From Bordetella parapertussis (GTDB lineage: Bacteria > Pseudomonadota > Gammaproteobacteria > Burkholderiales > Burkholderiaceae_C): a stretch of DNA of 64,000 nucleotides. Positions 16,830-24,840 of this stretch are shown in pieces; the stretch's first letter is position 1; each line of letters opens with the position of its first letter. The notes below the pieces were generated by a model. The model was not told the origin of the DNA and searched no databases. It saw nothing but the letters and a program-made list of their open reading frames with translations. The stretch lies in contig CAMDXA010000010.1 in assembly GCA_945878065.1 (NCBI GenBank), forward strand, positions 3,045 through 67,044, in the 5' to 3' direction. Both the position numbers and the translations under genes were made by a program.

Positions 16830-18350
16830 ATGAGCCGTGAAGCTTTGCTGGAGTTGCGTGGTATCTGCAAACAATACCCGGCGGTCTTGGCCAATGACCG
16901 TGTTTCTCTGCAGGTCATGCCCGGCCAAATCCACGCCATCCTTGGCGAAAACGGCGCCGGCAAATCCACCTTGATGAAAATCATTTATGGCGCGGTGCAG
17001 CCCGACCAAGGGGACATCCGTTTCAACGGCAAGTCGGTGCACATTCGCAATCCGCAACAAGCCAGGGCTTTGGGCATCAGCATGGTGTTTCAGCATTTCA
17101 GTTTGTTTGACACCTTGTCGGTGGCGCAAAACGTATGGCTGGGCTTGGACAATTCCCTGTCGCTTGCCGAGGTCAGTCGCCGCATCCGCGACAAGTCGGC
17201 GGCCTATGGCTTGGACTTAGAACCCGAGCGTCCGGTGCACACCTTGAGCGTGGGTGAAATGCAGCGTGTGGAAATCATCCGGGCCTTGCTGTGCGAACCA
17301 CGTTTGTTGATATTGGATGAACCCACTTCGGTGCTGACACCGCAAGCGGTGGACAAGTTATTTGCGGTGTTGCGACAGTTGGTGGCAGAGGGCTGCAGCA
17401 TTTTGTACATCAGCCACAAGTTGCACGAGATACGCGCACTGTGCACGCATTGCACGGTGTTGCGCGGTGGACGTGTCAGCGGAGAGTGCGATCCGCGCGA
17501 GCAAACCAATGCCTCATTGAGCCAGATGATGATTGGCAGCGAACCCCCCGCATTGGTGCACAGTCAACGTCAGCATGGCGAATTGGTGCTGGATGTGCGG
17601 CAACTCAATTTGCCGCGCTTGGATCCGTTTGGCACCCATTTATCTGCCGTGGATTTACAAGTCCACCAAGGTGAAATCGTCGGCATTGCGGGTGTGTCGG
17701 GCAATGGCCAGCGCGAGTTGCTGTATGCATTGAGCGGTGAGGATGTGCGGGCCGCGCCTGACAGTATCCGTTTGGCGGGACAGCCGGTGGGCCAGCGCGA
17801 TCCCGCGCAGCGGCGTGCGCTGGGTTTGCATTTTGTGCCCGATGAACGACTCGGTCGTGGCGCAGTGCCCACCCTGAGTTTGGCCCATAACCTGCTGCTC
17901 ACACGCAGTGAGGCAGTCAGCCGTTCAGGTTGGATCAACATGTCGGCACTGGCTGCACAAGCCAGCGCCATCATCGCCAAATACCAGGTCAAAGCAGGTG
18001 GCCCGCAGGCGGCGGCACAGTCTTTGTCTGGTGGCAATTTGCAAAAATTCATTGTCGGCCGCGAGATCGATGCAGCCCCGCGTTTGTTGATCGTGTCGCA
18101 GCCGACTTGGGGGGTCGATGTCGGCGCTGCGGCCCAAATTCGCACGGCACTCATGGCGTTGCGCGACGCCGGTTGTGCGGTGCTGGTTGTGAGTGAAGAA
18201 CTGGACGAATTGTTTGAACTGTGTGACCGCATGCATGTGATGGCGCAAGGGCGCATATCGCCATCGTTGTCACGCGCACAAGCCACCGTGGCCAAAATCG
18301 GCAGTTGGATGAGCGGCCTGTGGACAGATGACAAAGAGAAGGTGCATTGA
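16830..18350 (+). CDS. ABC transporter ATP-binding protein, purine nucleoside/base importer (tandem ATPase)
   Basis: A 506-residue protein with two fused ABC ATPase domains, the type used by RbsA-like and BMP-linked nucleoside importers. The first domain has Walker A GENGAGKST, signature LSVGEMQR and Walker B LLILDEPTSVL. The second has a degenerate P-loop (GVSGNGQRELLYA), signature LSGGNLQK and a divergent Walker B (LLIVSQPTWGVD), so the second site may be weakly active or regulatory, as usual in this family. The ATG at 16830 gives the normal N-terminus MSREALLELRGICKQYPAV. It heads a unit with two permeases; the binding lipoprotein lies about 650 bases beyond them. Confidence 0.92.
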   Translation: MSREALLELRGICKQYPAVLANDRVSLQVMPGQIHAILGENGAGKSTLMKIIYGAVQPDQGDIRFNGKSVHIRNPQQARALGISMVFQHFSLFDTLSVAQNVWLGLDNSLSLAEVSRRIRDKSAAYGLDLEPERPVHTLSVGEMQRVEIIRALLCEPRLLILDEPTSVLTPQAVDKLFAVLRQLVAEGCSILYISHKLHEIRALCTHCTVLRGGRVSGECDPREQTNASLSQMMIGSEPPALVHSQRQHGELVLDVRQLNLPRLDPFGTHLSAVDLQVHQGEIVGIAGVSGNGQRELLYALSGEDVRAAPDSIRLAGQPVGQRDPAQRRALGLHFVPDERLGRGAVPTLSLAHNLLLTRSEAVSRSGWINMSALAAQASAIIAKYQVKAGGPQAAAQSLSGGNLQKFIVGREIDAAPRLLIVSQPTWGVDVGAAAQIRTALMALRDAGCAVLVVSEELDELFELCDRMHVMAQGRISPSLSRAQATVAKIGSWMSGLWTDDKEKVH

Positions 18351-18351
18351 C

Positions 18352-19428
18352 GTGTGGAAACTTGAAGCCCGACCCGAACCCTCTGCGTTTTGGCGCATCG
18401 CCTCGCCGTTGTTGGCCTTGGTATTGACGGTCATCTTGGGTGTGCTGTTGTTCATGGCGCTGGGCAAAGACCCGGTCAAAGGTTTGCTGGTGTTTTTCTG
18501 GGAGCCTATTCGCAGCGGCTATGCATTAGGTGAATTGGTGGTCAAGGCCACGCCGTTGTTGCTGATTGCGCTGGGGTTGGCGCTGTGCTTTCGCTCTAAT
18601 GTCTGGAACATCGGCGCTGAAGGTCAGTACGTCATGGGCGCTGTGTTTGCCACGGGCGTGGCATTGCTGGCAGACAAAAGCAGCGGCGGCTGGTTTTTTG
18701 TGCCGGTGCTGTGCGCCGGGTTGATAGGCGGCATGTGTTGGGCGGCCTTGACCGCGTGGTTGCGCGACCGTTTCCATGCCAATGAAATTTTGGTCAGCTT
18801 GATGTTGGTGTACGTGGCCATCATGGTGCTGGGCTATTTGGTGTACGGCCCTTGGAAAGACCCGATGGGTTACAACTTTCCGCAAACCAAAACCTTTGAA
18901 GCGGCCACGCAGGTGCCGCGCTTGTTCAAAGGATCGCGCATCAACATCGGTGTATTTCTGGCGTTGGCGGGTGTCTTGGTGCTGTGGATATTTTTATTTC
19001 GCACCCGTGCAGGTTGGGCGCAACAAATCGGCGGGCTGTCACCGGCCGCCGCTCGATATGCCGGGTTTTCGTCGCGCCGCGCCATTTGGGTGGCGCTGCT
19101 GGTGTCAGGCGCTTGTGCCGGATTGGCGGGTGCGCTGGAAGTGGCCGGACCTATCGGGCAGCTCACGCCGTATGTGCCTGTGGGTTACGGATTCGCCGCC
19201 ATCATCGTGGCATTTGTGGGACGCTTACACCCCGTGGGCATGGTGTTCTCGGCCATTTTGATGAGCATGTTTTATATCGGCGGCGAGCTCGCGCAATCGC
19301 GCTTGGGTTTGCCCAAATCTCTCACGGGCGTGTTTCAAGGTTTGCTGTTGTTTTGTCTGCTGGCTTGTGATGTGTTGATGAATTACCGCTTGCGCTGGCG
19401 CAGTGCAACTACCAGGGGGCTTGCCTGA
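18352..19428 (+). CDS. ABC transporter permease, BMP-type nucleoside importer, first subunit
   Basis: A membrane protein of about 358 residues with roughly nine or ten helices and the family blocks LCFRSNVWNIGAEGQYVMGA, ANEILVSLMLVYVA, and GYGFAAIIVAFVGRLHP. It belongs to the BPD_transp_2 group that pairs with tandem ATPases. A GTG at 18352, two bases after the ATPase stop, is the likely start, with GAGAAGG upstream; an ATG at 18328 would overlap the ATPase gene by 23 bases. It overlaps the next permease by one base (TGATG). Confidence 0.9.
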   Translation: MWKLEARPEPSAFWRIASPLLALVLTVILGVLLFMALGKDPVKGLLVFFWEPIRSGYALGELVVKATPLLLIALGLALCFRSNVWNIGAEGQYVMGAVFATGVALLADKSSGGWFFVPVLCAGLIGGMCWAALTAWLRDRFHANEILVSLMLVYVAIMVLGYLVYGPWKDPMGYNFPQTKTFEAATQVPRLFKGSRINIGVFLALAGVLVLWIFLFRTRAGWAQQIGGLSPAAARYAGFSSRRAIWVALLVSGACAGLAGALEVAGPIGQLTPYVPVGYGFAAIIVAFVGRLHPVGMVFSAILMSMFYIGGELAQSRLGLPKSLTGVFQGLLLFCLLACDVLMNYRLRWRSATTRGLA

Positions 19429-20348
19429 TGGAAACCTATGCATTGTTGATAGCGGCCACATTGAGTGCCGGCACGGTATTGGCCATTGCGGCTTTGGGTT
19501 TATTGATCAATGAAAAAGCCGGTATCGTCAATTTGGGCGCCGAGGGCATGATGCTGTGTGCGGCGATTGCAGGTTATGCCACGGTGGTGAACACGGGCAG
19601 TGATCTGCTGGGTTTTTTGGCGGGCATGGGCGCCGGGGCCTTGCTGTCGTTGTTCTTTGGTGCATTGGTGATTGGTTTGAATACCAACCAATACGCTACC
19701 GGCTTGGCCTTGAGTTTGTTCGGGGTGGGGTTTTCGGCGTTTGTCGGCACGGGTTATGTGCAGGCCAAATTGCCCGAGCGCTTGAATTATGAGGTGCCCT
19801 ATTTGGCCGATGTGCCAGGGCTGGGCGTGGCATTGTTTCGCCACCATCCCATGGTGTATTTGGCGATAGGCTTGACCTTGGCTTTGATTTGGTTTTTGCA
19901 ACGCAGTCGCGCGGGATTGGTGTTGCGTGCGGTGGGTGAGTCGCCGCATTCAGCGCATGCTTTGGGTTATCCGGTGCGCAGTATCCGGTTGGCAGCCGTG
20001 GTTTGCGGCGGGGCCTTGTGCGGCTTGGCGGGTGCCTATATTTCGGTGATTTATACGCCGTTGTGGGTCGAGGGCATGATTGCTGGCAAGGGTTGGATTG
20101 CTTTGGCGCTCACCACGTTTGCCACGTGGCGGCCCGCCCGTATTTTGTTGGGAGCGTATTTGTTTGGCGGGGTCACGATGCTGCAATTCCATTTGCAGGC
20201 AACAGGTGTGGAGGTGCCGAGTCAGTTTTTAAGTATGTTGCCGTATGTGGCAACGATTGTGGTGTTGGCGCTGATTTCTCGCAATCCGCAATGGATTCGG
20301 GTCAATATGCCAGCGTCTTTGGGTAAGCCGTTTTCTCCAGGCGCATAG
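19428..20348 (+). CDS. ABC transporter permease, BMP-type nucleoside importer, second subunit
   Basis: A 306-residue membrane protein with about nine helices. Family blocks are GLLINEKAGIVNLGAEGMML, TNQYATGLALSLFGVGFSAFVG and GKGWIALALTTFATWRPARILLGAYLFGG. It would form the heterodimeric membrane channel with the preceding permease. The ATG shares its A with the upstream stop codon. The stop at 20348 is followed almost at once by dispersed repeat copy B, which separates the gene from the bmp lipoprotein gene. Confidence 0.9.
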   Translation: METYALLIAATLSAGTVLAIAALGLLINEKAGIVNLGAEGMMLCAAIAGYATVVNTGSDLLGFLAGMGAGALLSLFFGALVIGLNTNQYATGLALSLFGVGFSAFVGTGYVQAKLPERLNYEVPYLADVPGLGVALFRHHPMVYLAIGLTLALIWFLQRSRAGLVLRAVGESPHSAHALGYPVRSIRLAAVVCGGALCGLAGAYISVIYTPLWVEGMIAGKGWIALALTTFATWRPARILLGAYLFGGVTMLQFHLQATGVEVPSQFLSMLPYVATIVVLALISRNPQWIRVNMPASLGKPFSPGA

Positions 20349-20367
20349 TTTTTTTGTTGCTTTGCAA

Positions 20368-20689
20368 GCGTTGCAGAAAGTCATTGGCATGGCCGTCCGC
20401 GCCGGTATGCTTTTTGCTGCGCTTTCGCTGGCAAAAACATCCCCGCACAGACGGCCTGTCGAGATGCTGTTGGTACGCATGCACCTTCGGTGCTTAGGTA
20501 ATTGGGGTCAGATACCAATTATTCAGACGGCCTGTCGAGTTGCTATTGGTACGCATGCACCTTCGGTGCTTGTAACTGCTTTGGTGGCGTGAAACAGCAC
20601 GAGTGGATTGCCGACATGGCGGTCGGGCCGACGCGAACATTGCAGCTTTGCTGCAGTGAGCGGCGACCGAGCCGGCATGGCGTGAGCAC
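20368..20689. repeat. Dispersed non-coding repeat, copy B, with an internal 76-bp duplication
   Basis: About 322 bases that match copy A (7516-7761) almost base for base, in the same orientation, apart from 76 extra bases. The extra part comes from a 48-base segment present twice (20448-20495 and 20524-20571, starting CAGACGGCCTGTCGAG), separated by 28 bases that hold a palindrome. Both 48-mers end in a short hairpin GCACC-TTC-GGTGC. The TGCAGC-TTT-GCTGCA hairpin is conserved. Small open frames cross it but look non-genic. Confidence 0.9.
20499..20521. repeat. Palindromic insert within copy B (TAATTGG...CCAATTA)
   Basis: Seven-base perfect arms TAATTGG and CCAATTA surround the nine-base loop GGTCAGATA. 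The sequence is flanked by the two 48-base direct repeats. It has the look of REP-like or small non-autonomous elements that carry a TTGGGGTCAGA motif, but that class is from memory and not tested. Confidence 0.6.
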
Positions 20690-20821
20690 ATGACGTCATC
20701 GAACAAACAACCACACATCAAAGCAAAAGCGACCGAGCCGGCATGGCGTGAGCACCTCGCGTCACAACACAAGCGACCTCACGCCAAAGCAAAAGCAACC
20801 GAGCCATCATGGCGCAAACAC
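20690..20821. repeat. Decayed tail repeats after copy B
   Basis: The 27-base end of the dispersed repeat (GCGACCGAGCC through GTGAGCAC, 20663-20689) recurs exactly at 20729-20755 and, with several changes, at 20795-20821. Between them are CACAACACAAGCGACCTCACG stretches like those after copy A. I see no gene in 20690-20990; the remainder is the leader of the bmp gene. Confidence 0.8.
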
Positions 20822-20909
20822 ATACATAGAAAAAAGTGACCAGAAACAGGCTCACAGTCTCAAAATGGCGTGACTCGCCCCATGAATTGTGCTGTTTGGC
20901 CGCGAATCA

Positions 20910-20953
20910 CGGGAAAACCCCCGCCAATCAAGGCCATAATGCGGCTTTTCCCG
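20910..20953 (+). promoter_or_regulatory. Two-part leader hairpin upstream of the BMP lipoprotein gene
   Basis: An 8-base stem CGGGAAAA (20910-20917) with TTTTCCCG (20946-20953) encloses a second 4-base stem CCGC (20921-20924) with GCGG (20941-20944), with a three-base bulge on one side and one base on the other. The loop is 16 bases. It ends 27 bases before the AAGGA ribosome binding site. There is no T-run after it, so it is not a simple terminator. It does not match the known purine riboswitch core. A role in mRNA stability or regulation is inferred. Confidence 0.55.
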
Positions 20954-20990
20954 TTAACCCCAACTCTTGCGATTTTTCTAAAGGATGGAT

Positions 20991-22130
20991 ATGACTGATT
21001 TTTATAAACGCACCTGGTTCCGTACCGCTGCTTTGGGCGTTGTGGCTGCCGCCCTCGTGGTCGGATGTGGCAAAAAGGAAGAGCCGAAACCAGCACCTGC
21101 GGTTGAAGCCCCAAAAGCTGAACCCCTGAAAATTGCATTTGCCTACGTTGGCCCGGTGGGCGACGGCGGTTGGACATTCGCGCATGACAACGCCCGCAAA
21201 GCCATCGAAGCTGAATTCGGTGACAAAGTACAAACCACCTTCACCGAAAACGTCTCCGAGTCTGCAGATGCCGAGCGCAATTTCCGCGACATGGTGTCTC
21301 AAGGCAACAAACTGATTTTCGGCACGACCTTCGGCTACATGGAACCCATGTTGAAAGTGGCCGCTGACAGCAAAGATGTCAAATTCGAACATGCCACGGG
21401 CTACAAACAAGCCGACAACATGCGCACCTACGACAGCCGCACCTATGAAGGTGCATACATGGCTGGCGTGATTGCAGGCAAGATGACCAAGTCCAACACC
21501 CTGGGTGTCGTGGCCTCTATTCCAATCCCTGAAGTGGTTCGCAACATCAACAGCTTCACTTTGGGCGCGCAATCGGTTAACCCCAAAGTCAAAACCAAAG
21601 TCGTTTGGATCAATGAGTGGTTCAACCCACCCAAAGAAACCGAAGCCGCGACATCGCTGATCAACGGTGGCGCAGACGTGCTGTTTCAAAACACCGATTC
21701 AGCTGCCGTTCTGAAAACCGCTGAAGCCAAAGGCAAGCGCGCTTTTGGTTGGGACTCTGACATGACTGCTTATGGCCCCAAAGCCCACCTGGGCTCGGCC
21801 ATCATCAATTGGGCGCCTTACTACATCCAGACCACGCGTGAAGCCTTGGAAGGCAAATGGGTGGGTGGTACGGGCGTGTGGTGGGGCGTCAAAGAAGGCG
21901 CGATTGACCTCGTGTCTATTGCAGAAGATGTGCCAGCCGAGACCAAAGCCAGAGTCGAAGAAATCAAAGCCGGCTTGAAAGATGGCAGCTTTTCGATTTG
22001 GAAAGGCCCATTGATCGACAACACCGGCAAAACTCTCTTGAAAAAAGATGAAGTCGCTGACGACAAGTTCTTGAGTGGTGTAAATTTCTACGTCAAAGGC
22101 GTCGAAGGAAAAGTGCCCGGCAGCAAGTAA
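20991..22130 (+). CDS. BMP-family substrate-binding lipoprotein, purine nucleoside uptake
   Basis: A 379-residue secreted lipoprotein (lipobox LVVGC, Cys 26) of the basic membrane protein family, the binding component of nucleoside/purine ABC importers. After a Pro/Lys-rich linker the BMP domain begins (LKIAFAYVGPVGDGGWTFAHD), with YEGAYMAGVIAG, WINEWFNPPKETEAA and GADVLFQNTDS. The ATG at 20991 has AAGGA five bases upstream and is preferred to the ATG at 20985. Although separated from the ATPase and permease genes by repeat copy B, it is on the same strand and clearly completes that transporter. A strong terminator follows. Confidence 0.93.
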   Translation: MTDFYKRTWFRTAALGVVAAALVVGCGKKEEPKPAPAVEAPKAEPLKIAFAYVGPVGDGGWTFAHDNARKAIEAEFGDKVQTTFTENVSESADAERNFRDMVSQGNKLIFGTTFGYMEPMLKVAADSKDVKFEHATGYKQADNMRTYDSRTYEGAYMAGVIAGKMTKSNTLGVVASIPIPEVVRNINSFTLGAQSVNPKVKTKVVWINEWFNPPKETEAATSLINGGADVLFQNTDSAAVLKTAEAKGKRAFGWDSDMTAYGPKAHLGSAIINWAPYYIQTTREALEGKWVGGTGVWWGVKEGAIDLVSIAEDVPAETKARVEEIKAGLKDGSFSIWKGPLIDNTGKTLLKKDEVADDKFLSGVNFYVKGVEGKVPGSK

Positions 22131-22159
22131 TTAGCCAAGGGTGCAACTCTATGGAAAAA

Positions 22160-22184
22160 GGCTGCCCTCGGGCAGCCTTTTTTT
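22160..22184 (+). terminator. Rho-independent terminator after the bmp gene
   Basis: A perfect 7-base GC-rich stem GGCTGCC / GGCAGCC with loop CTCG is followed by seven T residues (22178-22184). It lies 30 bases after the lipoprotein stop codon and closes the transporter unit. Confidence 0.95.
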
Positions 22185-22223
22185 GCGATTGGTTTTTCAT
22201 TTTTTTGGGGATCATTCAATACC

Positions 22224-22739
22224 GTGAACACATTTTTCCTGTCAGTGGTCAGCACTTTTTTGGGGTTGAGTATTTCTTGGGCTCAGTCAGTGGGTTTGCC
22301 AGATGCCACCCGAACACCTGGTTCCGTGGACCCTGCCGTGACCCAAGACAATATTCAATCGACGGTGTGCGTCAGAGGCTATACCCAAACCGTCAGGCCG
22401 GACAAAAAATACACCAATCGTCTGAAACGCGAACAACTCAGGCAGTACAAATACGCTGATACAGATCCACGCAATTACGAACTCGATCACCTGATTCCTC
22501 TCAGCATCGGCGGTGACCCTAAAGACCCTGACAACCTGTGGCCGCAACCGCGTTCGGGTGCATGGTCTGCAGAGCAAAAAAATGAACTCGAATGGATCGT
22601 TTACAAAATGGTGTGTCGGGGCGAGGTGTCGTTGGCTGAAGCTCAGCAACGTGTCGCCAAAAACTGGGTAGAGGCTTACCAAGCATGGGTGCCCTCCCGC
22701 AGACATTGGCTGCCGACCAAAAGACACTATGACGATTGA
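22224..22739 (+). CDS. Small secreted HNH-type nuclease-like protein
   Basis: A 171-residue protein from a GTG at 22224 with a clear signal peptide (VNTFFLSVVSTFLGLSISWAQS). The mature part carries YELDHLIPLSIGGDPKDPDN with Asp 88, His 89 and Asn 104 followed by LWPQP, a pattern of HNH/beta-beta-alpha-metal nucleases. Three cysteines at most are present. No toxin partner or immunity gene is seen. An extracytoplasmic nuclease between a nucleoside importer and purine oxidation genes could release nucleosides from external nucleic acid, but that is inferred from position. It overlaps nothing if the next gene starts at 22780. Confidence 0.7.
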   Translation: MNTFFLSVVSTFLGLSISWAQSVGLPDATRTPGSVDPAVTQDNIQSTVCVRGYTQTVRPDKKYTNRLKREQLRQYKYADTDPRNYELDHLIPLSIGGDPKDPDNLWPQPRSGAWSAEQKNELEWIVYKMVCRGEVSLAEAQQRVAKNWVEAYQAWVPSRRHWLPTKRHYDD

Positions 22740-22779
22740 ATCAGACCACAATATGTCACTTACCAGGAGCACAACAGCC

Positions 22780-23772
22780 ATGTCATCTATTGAGGAGTTG
22801 CTCTGGCACCCCGTATGTGATGCCCACCAAGTGCAAGACGAGCCTTTCCCTGTCAAATTGCTGGACCAATTTTTGGTGTTGTGGCGCGACCAGAACGGCA
22901 CAGTCTGTGGTTTGTACGACCAGTGCCCACACCGAGGAGCGCGTTTATCGCTGGGACGTATTTGCCAAGGCCAGTTGCAATGCGCTTACCACGGGTGGAC
23001 GTTTGAAGGGCAAGGCCATTGCACCCGTGTGCCTGCCTTGCCGCTGTTCAAACCCGGACAGGCACAACAAGCCAAAGCCGTGGCGGTGCAAGAGCGTATG
23101 GGCTTGGTCTGGGTGTGTTTGGATGCATCAAATGCCGACCAGGCCATCTGGCCGACATTTGCTCCCGAGTGGAATGCTTCCATGCGCAAACTCAACGCCG
23201 GGCCTTACGAAGTTGCCACCAGCGCCCCGCGCATTGTTGAAAATTTTCTGGACATGTCGCATTTCAGTTTTGTGCATGACGGTTGGTTGGGGCAGGCCGG
23301 CCACAGTGAAATTCACGATATCCGCATAGAAGAAGACGAAACAGGATTCAAGGTCACCAACGCCCAGGTCTGGCAGCCCAATACCAGTGCTTTAGCCACG
23401 GAAGGCGGCATGGTCACGTACACCTACGAGGTGAGGCATCCTTATTCGGCGGTGTTGACCAAAATTCCTGATGCACAAAGCGGTGTGCCATCCGGCTACG
23501 AAGAGTCCATCATTGTGTTCATTCTTCCCATGTCGCCAGACAGTTGCCGGGTCTGGTTTCGCATGGCGGTGGCTGACTTTGATGCTGACCCCCAAGACTT
23601 ACTGGCTTTTCAAGACAAGATTTTTTCCCAGGACAAACCGGTGCTCGAGTCGCAATTGCCACGTCTGTTACCCTTGGGCGCAGGCGTGGAATCGAATGTG
23701 GCCAGTGACAAGGCATCGGTGGCATACAGGCGTTTTTTGCAAAAGCTGGCTGTTACTTTTGGAGTCTGTTGA
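22780..23772 (+). CDS. Rieske non-heme iron oxygenase, alpha subunit
   Basis: A 330-residue oxygenase component. The Rieske [2Fe-2S] ligands are Cys 49, His 51, Cys 68 and His 71 (CPHRG, CAYHGW). The mononuclear iron site is in ENFLDMSHFSFVHDG with Asp 158, His 161 and His 166. The ATG at 22780 is chosen because AGGAG lies ten bases upstream; upstream in-frame ATGs at 22729 and 22753 lack this. Size and single-subunit look match the demethylase-type Rieske enzymes (vanillate, methylxanthine or chlorophyll-catabolite type). No reductase or ferredoxin gene is adjacent. Its stop is directly followed by the adenine/adenosine deaminase ATG, so a purine-related substrate is a reasonable guess. Confidence 0.85.
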   Translation: MSSIEELLWHPVCDAHQVQDEPFPVKLLDQFLVLWRDQNGTVCGLYDQCPHRGARLSLGRICQGQLQCAYHGWTFEGQGHCTRVPALPLFKPGQAQQAKAVAVQERMGLVWVCLDASNADQAIWPTFAPEWNASMRKLNAGPYEVATSAPRIVENFLDMSHFSFVHDGWLGQAGHSEIHDIRIEEDETGFKVTNAQVWQPNTSALATEGGMVTYTYEVRHPYSAVLTKIPDAQSGVPSGYEESIIVFILPMSPDSCRVWFRMAVADFDADPQDLLAFQDKIFSQDKPVLESQLPRLLPLGAGVESNVASDKASVAYRRFLQKLAVTFGVC

Positions 23773-24813
23773 ATGAATTTTTCCGCCGTTTCCCAGGCGC
23801 AATTGCCTGCTTTGTTGCAAGCCATGCCCAAAACCGAATTGCACATGCATATCGAAGGTTCCCTAGAACCGGAGTTGATTTTTGCCATGGCCAAACGCAA
23901 CCAAGTGCGTTTGAATTACGCCAGCGTTGATGAATTGCGCTCGGCCTACGCGTTCACTGATTTGCAAAGTTTTCTAGACATTTACTATGCGGGCGCAAGC
24001 GTTTTGCAGCAACCGCAAGATTTTTACGACATGGCCTGGGCGTATTTTTTACGCGCCAAGGCTGACAATGTGGTGCATGCCGAACTTTTTTTCGACCCGC
24101 AAACACATACCGAACGCAAAGTGTCCATGCGAACAGTCATCACCGGTTTGCACCAAGCCTGTGTCGATGCCAAAGAAAAACTCGGTATCAGCGCATCCTT
24201 GATTTTGTGTTTCCTGCGGCACCTGAGCGAAGAGGCTGCCATGGACACCTTGGACGAGGCGATTCCTTTTAAGCACTTGTTCATTGGTGTGGGGTTGGAC
24301 TCCAGCGAACGCGGCCATCCCCCGGAAAAATTCGCGCGTGTGTTTGCCCGCGCTCGCCAACTCGGCTTGCGAACCGTGGCGCATGCGGGTGAAGAAGGCC
24401 CGCCTGCTTATATTTGGAGTGCACTTGATGTGTTGCATGCAGAACGCATCGACCATGGTGTGCAGGCCATCCATGATGCGACCTTGATGCAGCGCTTGGC
24501 AAGCCAACGCATTCCTTTGACCGTGTGTCCCTTGTCCAATTTGAAGCTCTGCGTGTTCCCGGATTTGGCGCAGCACAATCTCGCTCAGATGCTTGACCAA
24601 GGTGTTTGCGTCATGCTCAATTCTGACGATCCGGCGTATTTCGGCGGTTATTTGAACGACAACTATTTGCAAACATTTGCCGCGCTGGGTTTGAACGCTT
24701 CGCATGCCTACCAATTGGCGCGCAACAGTTTTGAGGCCGCGTTTGTACCTGATGCGCAAAAACACACTTGGTACACCCAACTCGATGATTGCTTCCGCCA
24801 GTTCGGCGCCTGA
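23773..24813 (+). CDS. Adenine/adenosine deaminase (adenine deaminase-like subgroup)
   Basis: A 346-residue zinc hydrolase of the adenosine deaminase superfamily. Metal ligands are His 24 and His 26 (ELHMHIEGS), the His in RTVAHAGEEGPP and the Asp pair in LNSDDPAYFGGY; the catalytic Glu is in HAGEE. The SDDPAYFGGY and VGLDSSERGHPPEKF forms are closer to the adenine deaminases of the Aah1 type than to classic adenosine deaminase, so the preferred substrate may be adenine, giving hypoxanthine for XdhAB. The ATG immediately follows the Rieske gene stop, indicating co-transcription. Confidence 0.88.
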   Translation: MNFSAVSQAQLPALLQAMPKTELHMHIEGSLEPELIFAMAKRNQVRLNYASVDELRSAYAFTDLQSFLDIYYAGASVLQQPQDFYDMAWAYFLRAKADNVVHAELFFDPQTHTERKVSMRTVITGLHQACVDAKEKLGISASLILCFLRHLSEEAAMDTLDEAIPFKHLFIGVGLDSSERGHPPEKFARVFARARQLGLRTVAHAGEEGPPAYIWSALDVLHAERIDHGVQAIHDATLMQRLASQRIPLTVCPLSNLKLCVFPDLAQHNLAQMLDQGVCVMLNSDDPAYFGGYLNDNYLQTFAALGLNASHAYQLARNSFEAAFVPDAQKHTWYTQLDDCFRQFGA

Positions 24814-24840
24814 GCCTTGGCGGGACAAAGGCCAAGAGGT

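Noticed and set aside
17750-18200. Degenerate second P-loop in the importer ATPase as a sign of a broken gene.
   Set aside because: A weakly conserved second nucleotide site is normal for tandem ATPases of this family; the frame is intact and the length is typical.
20229-20592. Small open frames of 60-90 codons on both strands in the repeat copy B region (and the same at 7353-7766).
   Set aside because: They recur only because the repeat recurs, have no ribosome binding site, no known family, and differ in frame and end points between copies. They look like by-products of non-coding repeat DNA.
20822-20990. Purine riboswitch upstream of the bmp lipoprotein gene.
   Set aside because: The conserved three-way-junction core of the purine riboswitch is not present; only the separate hairpin at 20910-20953 is reported.
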